Below, one piece after another: positions 1 through 5,433 of a stretch of 9,297 nt of DNA. Each line of letters starts with the position of its first letter. The first letter of the stretch is position 1. This DNA is from Robiginitomaculum sp. (GTDB lineage: Bacteria; Pseudomonadota; Alphaproteobacteria; Caulobacterales; Maricaulaceae). Both the position numbers and the translations under genes were made by a program. The DNA lies in the NCBI GenBank assembly GCA_026993275.1, contig JALWUB010000030.1, positions 1 through 9,297 on the forward strand. The letters run 5' to 3'. The notes below the pieces were generated by a model. That model searched no databases. It was not told the DNA's origin and saw nothing but the letters and a program-made list of their open reading frames with translations.

Positions 1-1
1 G

Positions 2-637
2 CGCGCCACCACGCGCTGGGAGGTGCGCGGGCTGGAGGCGGTGCAGCCCGTATGGCGCGAGGGCAAGGGCGTGATCGGCACCTTCTGGCATGGCCGGGTG
101 CTGATGAGCATTGCCGCCTGGCCCGAAAATGCCCAGCGCCCCGCCATCCTGATTTCACGCTCGCCGGACGGCGCCTTCATCGCCAGGGCAATACGCAGGC
201 TGGGGTATCAGGTCATTCGCGGCTCGGCCCGCAACCAGCGCAAGAACAAGGACAAGGGCGGCAGTGCCGCCTTCCGGCACATGCTCCGCCATGTGCAAGA
301 GGGCGGCTGCATGGCGCTCACCCCGGACGGCCCGCGCGGACCGCTGATGCAGGCCTCGCCGGGCGCGGTGCGGCTGGCACGGCTGAGCGGTGCGCCGATC
401 GTGTGCCTGTCCTGGTCAACGCGCTGGCGGCTGGTGCTGCCCAGCTGGGACCGCCTGGTGCTGCCGCTGCCGTTTGGCCGCGGCGTGCTGGTCTGGAAAG
501 GGCCGCTCAGGGTGCCTGGCGATGCGGATGCACAGGACATGGAAAAAGCCCGCCTGCTGTTGCAGAACGCCTTGCGCGCGGGCACGGACGAGGCCGATAC
601 TGCCTGCGGGCACAAGGTCATAGAGGCACGGCCATGA
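2..637 (+). CDS. DUF374 lysophospholipid acyltransferase-like protein (5' end outside window)
   Basis: Partial gene; the reading frame is open from the first bases (in frame from position 2) and family similarity begins before the first possible internal start (GTG at 23), so the true start lies upstream. About 211 residues are visible. DUF374 hallmarks appear in order: FWHGRVLM, LISRSPDG, a GYQVIRGSA segment followed by a Gly/Lys-rich stretch, LTPDGPRGP, then PSWDRLVLPLPFGRG. DUF374 belongs to the glycerolipid acyltransferase superfamily; the His of FWHGR aligns with the HX4D catalytic His, but the Asp position is not acidic here, as is usual in this subfamily. In alphaproteobacteria this family often lies beside waaA and lpxK, so a role in lipid A or LPS modification is likely, but its substrate cannot be read from the sequence. 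The TGA stop overlaps the waaA start (ATGA), implying translational coupling. Confidence 0.9.
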   Translation, partial: RATTRWEVRGLEAVQPVWREGKGVIGTFWHGRVLMSIAAWPENAQRPAILISRSPDGAFIARAIRRLGYQVIRGSARNQRKNKDKGGSAAFRHMLRHVQEGGCMALTPDGPRGPLMQASPGAVRLARLSGAPIVCLSWSTRWRLVLPSWDRLVLPLPFGRGVLVWKGPLRVPGDADAQDMEKARLLLQNALRAGTDEADTACGHKVIEARP

Positions 638-1917
638 GGGACTGGGCGCTTGGCGTATATACCGGGCTGACGGGACTGCTGGCGGGGCTGGCGCCCCTGT
701 GGCTGCGCTGGCGGGCGCGGCGCGGCAAGGAAGAGCGCGCCCGGCTGACCGAACGGCTTGGCTGGGCCAGTGAAAAGCGCCCCCATGGCGCGCTCATCTG
801 GCTGCATGGCGCCAGCGTTGGCGAGGCCAAGGTGATGCTGGTGCTGATCGAGGCCCTGGCCAGGCAGCGGCCGGACCTGCACTTTCTGGTGACATCGGGC
901 ACGCTGACTTCGGCGCGCATTCTTGGGGCGGAGCTGCCGCCATCGGCGCGGCACCAGTTCGTGCCCGTGGATACGCCGCAGGCGGCGCGGCGATTTGTTG
1001 CGCACTGGCAGCCGGATCTGGGCATTTTCACCGAATCGGAATTGTGGCCCAACCTGATTCTGGCGGCGCGCAGGGCCGGGGTGAGGCTGGCGCTGGTCAA
1101 TGCGCGCATGAACACCGCCAGCCTGCGCCGCTGGCGGCGCTTCGGGCACAGCGCGCGCACCTTGCTGGACAGTTTTGCCTTTATCGGCGCGGCCGATCTG
1201 GCGACCCGCGACGGCCTCGCCGCGATTACCGGAAAGGCGCCGGTCTTTTGCGGCAATCTCAAGCGCGCCGCGCCCGCCCCCTGGGTCAATGAACAGCGCC
1301 TGAAAACGCTCCGCCAAGCCATTGGCACGCGCCCGGTCTGGCTTGCCGCCTCAACCCATGACGGCGAGGAGCGCATCATCATCGAGGCGCACCGGGCGCT
1401 CAGCCTGCGCTTTGAAAGGGCATTGCTGATCATTGCGCCGCGCCATCCCGAACGCGGCAAGGCCATAGCGGCGCTGTGCCACCGCCACCGCCTTGCCCTG
1501 CGCCGCCGCGCCGCCGGCGAAGAGCCGGACAGCAAGATCAGCGTCTATATCGCCGACACGCTGGGCGAAATGGGCCTGTGGATGCGCCTGGCCGGACTGG
1601 TGTTCATGGGCGGCTCGCTATTGCCGCGCCTGCATGGCCACAATCCCATTGAAGCGGCAAAACTGCATGCAGCGATCCTGAGCGGCCCGTATCACGACAG
1701 TTTTTCCGGCCCCTATAACGACCTGGCCGTGGCCAACGCCTTTGTCGAGACTGGCGATGCGCCCGCCATTGCCAGCGCCGTGGCCGATCTGTGGACGCAC
1801 CCGGAACAGGCGCAGGCCATGCAGGCGCGGGCCTTTGACATGACCGTAAGGGGGGGCCGCGAAGCGGTGCAAAACACCCTGCGCGGCCTCGCCCCCCTGT
1901 TGCCGGAGGCGCCGTGA
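634..1917 (+). CDS. waaA: 3-deoxy-D-manno-octulosonic acid (Kdo) transferase WaaA/KdtA
   Basis: Transfers Kdo from CMP-Kdo to lipid IVA (or a further acylated precursor) at the cytoplasmic face of the inner membrane. The 427-residue product has the usual family length. A hydrophobic N-terminal anchor (about residues 5-24) is followed by the GT-B N-terminal domain with WLHGASVGE, whose Glu64 aligns with the known catalytic base. ESELWPNLI, LVNARMN and GNLK follow. The C-terminal CMP-Kdo-binding half has ASTHDGEE, IIAPRHPER, YIADTLGEMGLW, FMGGSL and GHNPIEAA. Start chosen at ATG 634: it overlaps the upstream stop (ATGA), gives the normal N-terminus and is preceded by AGAGG at 622-626. The frame is open further upstream, but that part is a shadow of the DUF374 gene. 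Whether one or more Kdo residues are added cannot be told from sequence. Confidence 0.96.
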   Translation: MRDWALGVYTGLTGLLAGLAPLWLRWRARRGKEERARLTERLGWASEKRPHGALIWLHGASVGEAKVMLVLIEALARQRPDLHFLVTSGTLTSARILGAELPPSARHQFVPVDTPQAARRFVAHWQPDLGIFTESELWPNLILAARRAGVRLALVNARMNTASLRRWRRFGHSARTLLDSFAFIGAADLATRDGLAAITGKAPVFCGNLKRAAPAPWVNEQRLKTLRQAIGTRPVWLAASTHDGEERIIIEAHRALSLRFERALLIIAPRHPERGKAIAALCHRHRLALRRRAAGEEPDSKISVYIADTLGEMGLWMRLAGLVFMGGSLLPRLHGHNPIEAAKLHAAILSGPYHDSFSGPYNDLAVANAFVETGDAPAIASAVADLWTHPEQAQAMQARAFDMTVRGGREAVQNTLRGLAPLLPEAP

Positions 1918-2753
1918 TGCGCCCGCCGGAATTCTGGGATCACCGGGTGGGGCGGGCCAGTGCGCCGCTGCTGCGCGCAGGCTTGGCGCCGCTGTCCTGG
2001 CTGATCACCGCCGCCGGGCGCTGGCGCTGGCGCCGCGCCACCCCCGCAAAGGCGCCTGTGCCGGTGATCTGTATTGGCAATGTCACGCTCGGCGGCACTG
2101 GCAAGACGCCGCTGGCGCTGGCGCTGGCTGCCCTGTTGCAGGCCCAGGGCCACAGGCCGGTATTCCTGAGCCGCGGCCATGGCGGCCGCGCCAGGGGGCC
2201 GCTTGTGGTGGATCCGGATCGCCATGACGCGGCCCTGGTGGGGGACGAGGCCTTGCTGCTGGCCGCCGCGGCCCCGGCCATTATCGCCCGCGACCGGGTC
2301 GCCGGGGCAAGGCTGGCGGCGGCGCAGAATGCCGATCTCATCATCATGGATGACGGCTTTCAAAACCCCGCTTTGCACAAGGACGCCAGCTTGCTGGTGC
2401 TGGATACGCAGGCCGGGCTGGGCAATGGCCGCGTCTTTCCCGCCGGACCCTTGCGCGAGCCGCTGGCCGATGCGCTGGCGCGTGCCGACGCCCTGGTGGC
2501 CATGGGCACGGGCCCGTGCCGGTCAATACCGCCCTGCCGGTGCTGCGCGCCCGTCTGGTCAACGAGGCCGCGCCGCCGCCGGGGCCGCTGTTCGCCTTTG
2601 CCGGCATTGGCCGCCCGCAAAAGGTCTTTGATGCCTTGCAGGCCGCCGGGGCGGACCTTGTGCAGGCCATGGCATTTGCCGACCATCACCGCTACAGCGC
2701 CCGTGAATTGCGCGCCTTGCGCGCCTGGGCAGAGGCGGAAAACGCCCGCCTGA
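1917..2753 (+). CDS. lpxK: Tetraacyldisaccharide 4'-kinase LpxK, N-terminal part of a frameshifted gene
   Basis: LpxK phosphorylates the 4' position of tetraacyldisaccharide-1-phosphate to give lipid IVA, using ATP at the inner membrane. ATG 1917 overlaps the waaA stop (TGATG) with GGAGG at 1905-1909; GTG 1914 is an in-frame alternative. An N-terminal membrane-associated helix (about 14-33) leads into the P-loop GGTGKTP (59-65), then LSRGHGG, VGDEALLLA and the catalytic-region DDGFQ (145-149), VLD and FPAGPLREP. Family similarity stops at about residue 200 (base 2513-2516). From there to the TGA at 2753 the frame is an Arg/Cys/Pro-rich out-of-frame tail with no LpxK similarity. The missing C-terminal third lies in the -1 frame (see 2516-2884). 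Joined, the two parts give about 322 residues, a normal LpxK. LpxK is essential in most Gram-negative bacteria that make lipid A, so a lost base in the read (GGGCCC context) is the likeliest cause. A real mutation or programmed slippage is possible. Confidence 0.9.
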   Translation: MRPPEFWDHRVGRASAPLLRAGLAPLSWLITAAGRWRWRRATPAKAPVPVICIGNVTLGGTGKTPLALALAALLQAQGHRPVFLSRGHGGRARGPLVVDPDRHDAALVGDEALLLAAAAPAIIARDRVAGARLAAAQNADLIIMDDGFQNPALHKDASLLVLDTQAGLGNGRVFPAGPLREPLADALARADALVAMGTGPCRSIPPCRCCAPVWSTRPRRRRGRCSPLPALAARKRSLMPCRPPGRTLCRPWHLPTITATAPVNCAPCAPGQRRKTPA

Positions 2754-2884
2754 TCACCACGGAGAAAGATCATGTGCGCCTGCCGCAGGCGTTTCGCGGC
2801 AGCGTTGCCGCCTGGCCGGTGCGGGCGCGTCTTGAGGCGCCGGAAAGGCTGATGGCACTGCTGCAGGCGCGGGGGGTATTGTGA
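2516..2884 (+). pseudogene. lpxK: Displaced C-terminal third of LpxK (-1 frame)
   Basis: This frame carries the part of LpxK missing from the preceding entry: LPVLRARL, then FAFAGIGRPQKVFDAL, FADHHRYSARELRAL (the His-containing segment that contributes to catalysis in the family) and LITTEKDHVRLP, ending in a TGA at 2882-2884. It is not an independent gene. GTG 2516 is only where the -1 frame becomes recognisable; no credible Shine-Dalgarno sequence precedes it, and the domain alone would lack the P-loop. One extra C in the CCC run at 2513-2515, or a -1 slip on G GGC CCG (2510-2516), joins the frames with continuous family similarity (GTGP then VPVNT). The stop overlaps the next start (GTGA at 2881-2884), so this frame, not the N-terminal one, keeps the operon's coupling. 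That supports an intact ancestral gene. Confidence 0.88.
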
Positions 2885-3834
2885 GCGCGCGGCGGGCCGG
2901 TTTGCGCACGCGCCTGATCTGGCGGCTGCAGGCGCTGCTGTGGCATGCGGTCATGGGGCTGTTTGCCCTCCTGCCGATGGAGGTGGCCTCGGCGCTGGGC
3001 GGGCGGGCCATGCGGCTGATCGGCCCGCTTTTGCCCGCGCACCGCACCGCACTGATCAATGCCCGGCTGTGTTTTCCGGAACTGGACGAGGCCGGGGTGC
3101 AGGCCCTGGCGATGGCTGCCTGGGACAATCTGGGCCGCCTGGGCGGCGAGTTTCCGCATTTGCGCGAATTGCGCCCCTATGACCCGGACGGGCGCGTGAC
3201 CGTGCGCGGGCTGGAGCACTTGCATGCCATACGCGATTCCGGCAAGCCGGCGGTCATTGTCACCGGCCATTTCGCCAATTGGGAGGTGATGGCGGCGGCC
3301 ATCTGCCTTGGCGGCGTGCGTGCAAGGGTGTCCTACCGCCATGCCAACAACCCCTATATTGATGCCCACATCACCCGCCTGCGCCATGCCTATGGAGTGC
3401 CGGACCTGAGCGCCAAGGGCGAGACCGGCGCGCGCGAAATGCTGCTGGCCCTGCAAAGGGGGCAGACAGTGACCTTCCTCAATGACCAGCATTTCACCCT
3501 GGGCGTGGAGGCGCCGTTTTTCGGCCACATGCTGAAAACCGCGCCGGGTCCGGCGCGGCTGGCCCGGCGCTTTGGCGTGCCGATCCTGCCGGTGTCGGTG
3601 ACGCGCAAGCCGCACGCCCGTTTCGTGGTGACCTTTCATCCTCCGTTTTACGCCGACAGCCATCCCGACAAGCGCACCGCCATCGCCAACACGGTGGCCC
3701 GCATCAACGCCTTTCTCGAAGCCCAGGTGCGCGCCCATCCGCAAGACTGGTTCTGGGTGCACCGGCGCTGGCCCAAGGCGCTTTACCGCAAGCGCTCCAT
3801 GTCCAGCGACAAGGCGGATTCCGGATTGACATAA
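2881..3834 (+). CDS. Lipid A late-acyltransferase family protein (LpxL/HtrB-type)
   Basis: A 317-residue member of the lysophospholipid acyltransferase/LpxL-HtrB family, which transfers acyl chains to Kdo-lipid A at the inner membrane. The N-terminal hydrophobic helix covers about residues 16-32. The catalytic HX4E motif is GHFANWE (His130, Glu135), followed by FLNDQHF with EAPFFG downstream, then APGPARLARRFGVPILPV and the C-terminal WFWVHRRW. Start GTG 2881 overlaps the lpxK stop (GTGA) and is preceded only by a G-rich stretch at 2871-2876, so coupled initiation is likely. It is the last gene of the lipid A operon seen here. Acyl-chain specificity cannot be read from sequence, so I give no LpxL/LpxM symbol. 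Its last 17 codons lie antisense to the 3' end of the M23 peptidase gene (52-bp overlap). Confidence 0.92.
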   Translation: MSARRAGLRTRLIWRLQALLWHAVMGLFALLPMEVASALGGRAMRLIGPLLPAHRTALINARLCFPELDEAGVQALAMAAWDNLGRLGGEFPHLRELRPYDPDGRVTVRGLEHLHAIRDSGKPAVIVTGHFANWEVMAAAICLGGVRARVSYRHANNPYIDAHITRLRHAYGVPDLSAKGETGAREMLLALQRGQTVTFLNDQHFTLGVEAPFFGHMLKTAPGPARLARRFGVPILPVSVTRKPHARFVVTFHPPFYADSHPDKRTAIANTVARINAFLEAQVRAHPQDWFWVHRRWPKALYRKRSMSSDKADSGLT

Positions 3835-4631
3835 TAGCGGTTGCGCCATTTGAGCGACCAGTGCAGATGCGGCCCCGTGGCCCGGCCGGTGGCCCCGACC
3901 CTGCCCAGCACCGCGCCCTTGGCGACACGCTCGCCGTCGTGCACGGCAATGGCGCTCATGTGCATGAACACGCTGACCAGGCCCTGGCCATGGTCGAGAA
4001 ACACCGTGCCGCCCTCGAAATAGAGATCCGGATCGGCCAGGGTGACCACGCCGCCCGCCGGGGCATGGATGGGTGTGCCGGCGGGAACGGCAAAGTCGAT
4101 GCCCATATGCGGCCGTTTCGGCTTGCCATTGAGCACCCGCTGCGAGCCATAGACGCCGCTGATGCGCGCCCCGGCCACCGGCCTGGAAAAGCCGTCGAGA
4201 TAGCCCCGCGCCGCCACCTGTTTGGCGAAGGCGGCTTTCTTGCGGGCGCTGCTTTTGCGAATCTGCGCCAGTTGCTCCGCCGTGAAGCGGGACACCTTGC
4301 CAGGCGGCAAGCCGTCAATGCGTTCGACCCTGTAGGCATGCGGGGCAATGTGCAGGCGCTGGCGGCGGCAGGCGCCGGGCGCCGTGCATACGCGCAGCAC
4401 CATGTTGGCGGCGGCATTGCGCGAAAACCCGAGCACGAAGCGCCCGGCCGCATCGGCGCGCAGGGTTTGTGAAAAGCCGCTGGCATCGCTGAGCGTGACC
4501 TGGCTTCGCGGCGCCGCCCGGCAGGCCAGCACCGCGCCCTGTTCATAGGCGCCAATGCAGGACGGCACGGGCGAAGCGTTTTGCAAAGTGCCTTGCAAGG
4601 CGCTGGCCAGCACCGCCGCCAGCAGCAGCAT
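3783..4631 (-). CDS. Secreted M23-family metallopeptidase (LytM/peptidoglycan endopeptidase-like)
   Basis: Predicted 282-residue periplasmic peptidase. The N-terminus is a hydrophobic signal-like segment (residues 1-13, possible cleavage after the Ala-Ser-Ala at 9-11), followed by a Cys-containing beta-rich domain (25-110) and a linker. The C-terminal M23 domain (about 150-275) has all the zinc ligands and catalytic histidines: His175 and Asp179 in HMGID, His224 in FMHMS, and His255/His257 in HLHW. The catalytic set is therefore complete, unlike degenerate LytM activators. Start ATG 4631 overlaps the DUF2093 stop (TGATG on the minus strand), with AGGA about ten bases upstream. A longer in-frame start at 4712 would overlap DUF2093 by 82 bp and bury the signal segment. 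The signal segment lacks the usual N-terminal Arg/Lys, a small oddity. The likely role is cleavage of peptidoglycan cross-bridges. The gene converges on, and overlaps, the acyltransferase gene. Confidence 0.93.
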   Translation of the reverse strand: MLLLAAVLASALQGTLQNASPVPSCIGAYEQGAVLACRAAPRSQVTLSDASGFSQTLRADAAGRFVLGFSRNAAANMVLRVCTAPGACRRQRLHIAPHAYRVERIDGLPPGKVSRFTAEQLAQIRKSSARKKAAFAKQVAARGYLDGFSRPVAGARISGVYGSQRVLNGKPKRPHMGIDFAVPAGTPIHAPAGGVVTLADPDLYFEGGTVFLDHGQGLVSVFMHMSAIAVHDGERVAKGAVLGRVGATGRATGPHLHWSLKWRNRYYVNPESALSLDMERLR

Positions 4632-4849
4632 CAGGCCTTGTCCTGCACCGTGCGCCAGCGCGTCACCGCCGCCTCGCAATCGACATAGGCTTCCTGCAAT
4701 TGCGCGCTCCAATAGCGCAACTCGTCGAGCGGAATGCGCTTGCCGGTTTCGGCGCAGAGCACATAGGCGCCAGGCTTGAGAATCAGAAAGTCGCCATCGC
4801 CATAAGACAGGCGGGCCTCGCCCGTAAAGCTGTTGTCATGCCGGTTCAT
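4631..4849 (-). CDS. DUF2093 domain-containing protein
   Basis: Small 72-residue protein matching DUF2093, a family of unknown function found mainly in alphaproteobacteria. Recognisable parts are ARLSYGDGDFLILKPG, YVLCAETGKRIPLDELRYW and the QEAYVDCEAAV tail. It has no signal peptide or membrane segment, so it is probably cytoplasmic. The CAETG segment is Cys-containing, but I see no paired Cys that would make a clear zinc site. It sits first in an operon with the M23 peptidase (stop/start overlap TGATG), close to lipid A genes, as is often seen for this family. No Shine-Dalgarno sequence is visible before ATG 4849, and the predicted promoter places the transcript start at or next to the ATG, suggesting leaderless translation. 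Confidence 0.9.
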   Translation of the reverse strand: MNRHDNSFTGEARLSYGDGDFLILKPGAYVLCAETGKRIPLDELRYWSAQLQEAYVDCEAAVTRWRTVQDKA

Positions 4850-4855
4850 GAGCGG

Positions 4856-4885
4856 ATTCTAGCACGGGCCCGCCAGCCCTGTCAC
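4856..4885 (-). promoter_or_regulatory. Predicted sigma70-type promoter of the DUF2093-M23 operon (leaderless)
   Basis: On the minus strand, a -35 GTGACA (4885-4880, 5 of 6 to TTGACA) and a -10 TAGAAT (4861-4856, 5 of 6 to TATAAT) are separated by 18 bases. The last -10 base is six bases from ATG 4849, so transcription would start at about the A of the start codon. This fits the absence of a Shine-Dalgarno sequence. The -35 lies inside an inverted repeat (4873-4904). Motif recognition only; no experimental support. Confidence 0.55.
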
Positions 4886-4904
4886 CTGCGCCGGTCAGGG
4901 CTGG
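4873..4904. repeat. Inverted repeat overlapping the -35 of the DUF2093 promoter
   Basis: CCAGCCCTG (4873-4881) and CAGGGCTGG (4896-4904) are perfect 9-bp complementary arms. Inside them ACC (4884-4886) can pair with GGT (4893-4895) across a two-base bulge, leaving a six-base loop. No T-run follows on either strand, so it is a poor terminator candidate. Its position across the -35 suggests an operator or an RNA hairpin upstream of the start; the function is unproven. Confidence 0.6.
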
Positions 4905-4970
4905 AGCTGAACAACCTTATGAAACTACACCACCAGAGTCTGCCAATCCTGCTCCATTCAAGCACTCAAT

Positions 4971-5000
4971 TTGACGCTATTACGCCTTTCAAAATAAATA
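4971..5000 (+). promoter_or_regulatory. Possible promoter for the DUF1508 gene
   Basis: TTGACG (4971-4976, 5 of 6 to the -35 consensus) is followed after 18 bases by TAAATA (4995-5000, a weak -10 match) inside the most AT-rich stretch of the window. Transcription would start near 5007, just before the palindrome at 5012-5038, leaving an 80-odd-base leader. A second perfect TTGACA at 5051-5056 has no matching -10 before the start codon and is probably not used. Confidence 0.35.
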
Positions 5001-5011
5001 TTGCGCAAGGA

Positions 5012-5038
5012 CTGGAATCATGGTGACCTTGATTCCAG
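5012..5038. promoter_or_regulatory. 27-bp near-perfect palindrome (operator or leader hairpin)
   Basis: The two halves are symmetric about base 5025, with 12 of 13 base pairs matching; only 5021/5029 mismatch. The outer arms are CTGGAATCA (5012-5020) and TGATTCCAG (5030-5038), and the core is GGT-G-ACC (5022-5028). It lies between the suggested start of transcription and the DUF1508 gene. No T-run follows on either strand, so a terminator is unlikely. It could be a dimeric repressor site or a stable hairpin in the 5' leader. The regulator is not identifiable from the sequence. Confidence 0.65.
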
Positions 5039-5091
5039 AAACGACTCATATTGACAATCTCTATTGATTCTCAAGGGAAAAAAGGAAAAAC

Positions 5092-5433
5092 ATGACGGGG
5101 AAGTTTAATCTGGAGCGGACGCAAAACGGGGATTTTATGTTTAATCTGGAAGACGAAAATGGCAGCATTATTGGCATTTCCGGGCTCTACAAGGCCAAGG
5201 CCAATGCGCAAAAGGGCATTGCCGCTGTCAGGAAAAACGCACCGGCGCTCATGCGCTTCAAGGCGCCATGGCGCGGGCAGGACGGCAAATGGCATTTTGC
5301 CTTGAAAGCCCGCAATGGCGAGGTGATTCTGGACAGCCAGGGCCATGAGTCGAAAGACAGCGCCGAGGCCGGAATCCGCGCCGTGCAGCGCGCCGCCAGG
5401 GACGCACCCACCCGCGACCTGACCAAGCGCTAA
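5092..5433 (+). CDS. DUF1508 (YegP-type) two-repeat protein
   Basis: A 113-residue protein made of two tandem DUF1508 repeats. Repeat 1 (about 4-50) reads F-x-L, GDFMFNLEDENGSIIGIS, LYKAKANAQKGIAAVRKNA. Repeat 2 (about 56-105) reads GKWHFALKARNGEVILDSQ, ESKDSAEAGIRAVQRAA. Each repeat is the beta-strand plus helix unit known from E. coli YegP (UPF0339); the molecular function is unknown. It has no signal peptide or transmembrane segment. ATG 5092 is preceded by AAGGA (5082-5086), five bases away. It stands alone on its strand between two minus-strand units and has its own AT-rich, palindrome-bearing upstream region, so it is probably regulated separately. Its stop overlaps the convergent lpoA-like stop by four bases. 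Base composition is less GC-rich than its neighbours, mostly because of Lys/Asn/Asp-rich content. Confidence 0.92.
   Translation: MTGKFNLERTQNGDFMFNLEDENGSIIGISGLYKAKANAQKGIAAVRKNAPALMRFKAPWRGQDGKWHFALKARNGEVILDSQGHESKDSAEAGIRAVQRAARDAPTRDLTKR

Noticed and set aside
208..1317. Long minus-strand open frame (369 codons) opposite the DUF374 gene and waaA
   Set aside because: Arg/Gln/Pro-rich low-complexity translation with no family similarity, antisense to two confidently identified genes; typical high-GC shadow frame.
2770..3849. Minus-strand open frame of 359 codons opposite the LpxL-type gene
   Set aside because: His/Gln/Arg-rich shadow of a well-supported gene; no motif.
4705..4760. tRNA-like stretch (resembles a D-arm, and the plus translation gives APIAQLVER as often seen over tRNAs)
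   Set aside because: It is the reverse complement of the conserved DUF2093 core (LDELRYWSAQ); no acceptor stem, T-arm or CCA end can be folded.
4919..5026. 35-codon plus-strand open frame in the divergent control region
   Set aside because: Poorly spaced GGAG (12 bases), no recognisable sequence, its end lies inside the palindrome; more likely non-coding.
5051..5076. TTGACA and TTGA-TTC-TCAA elements just before the DUF1508 gene, considered as promoter or Fur-like box
   Set aside because: No -10 at proper spacing before the start codon, and the match to Fur-type repeats is too poor.
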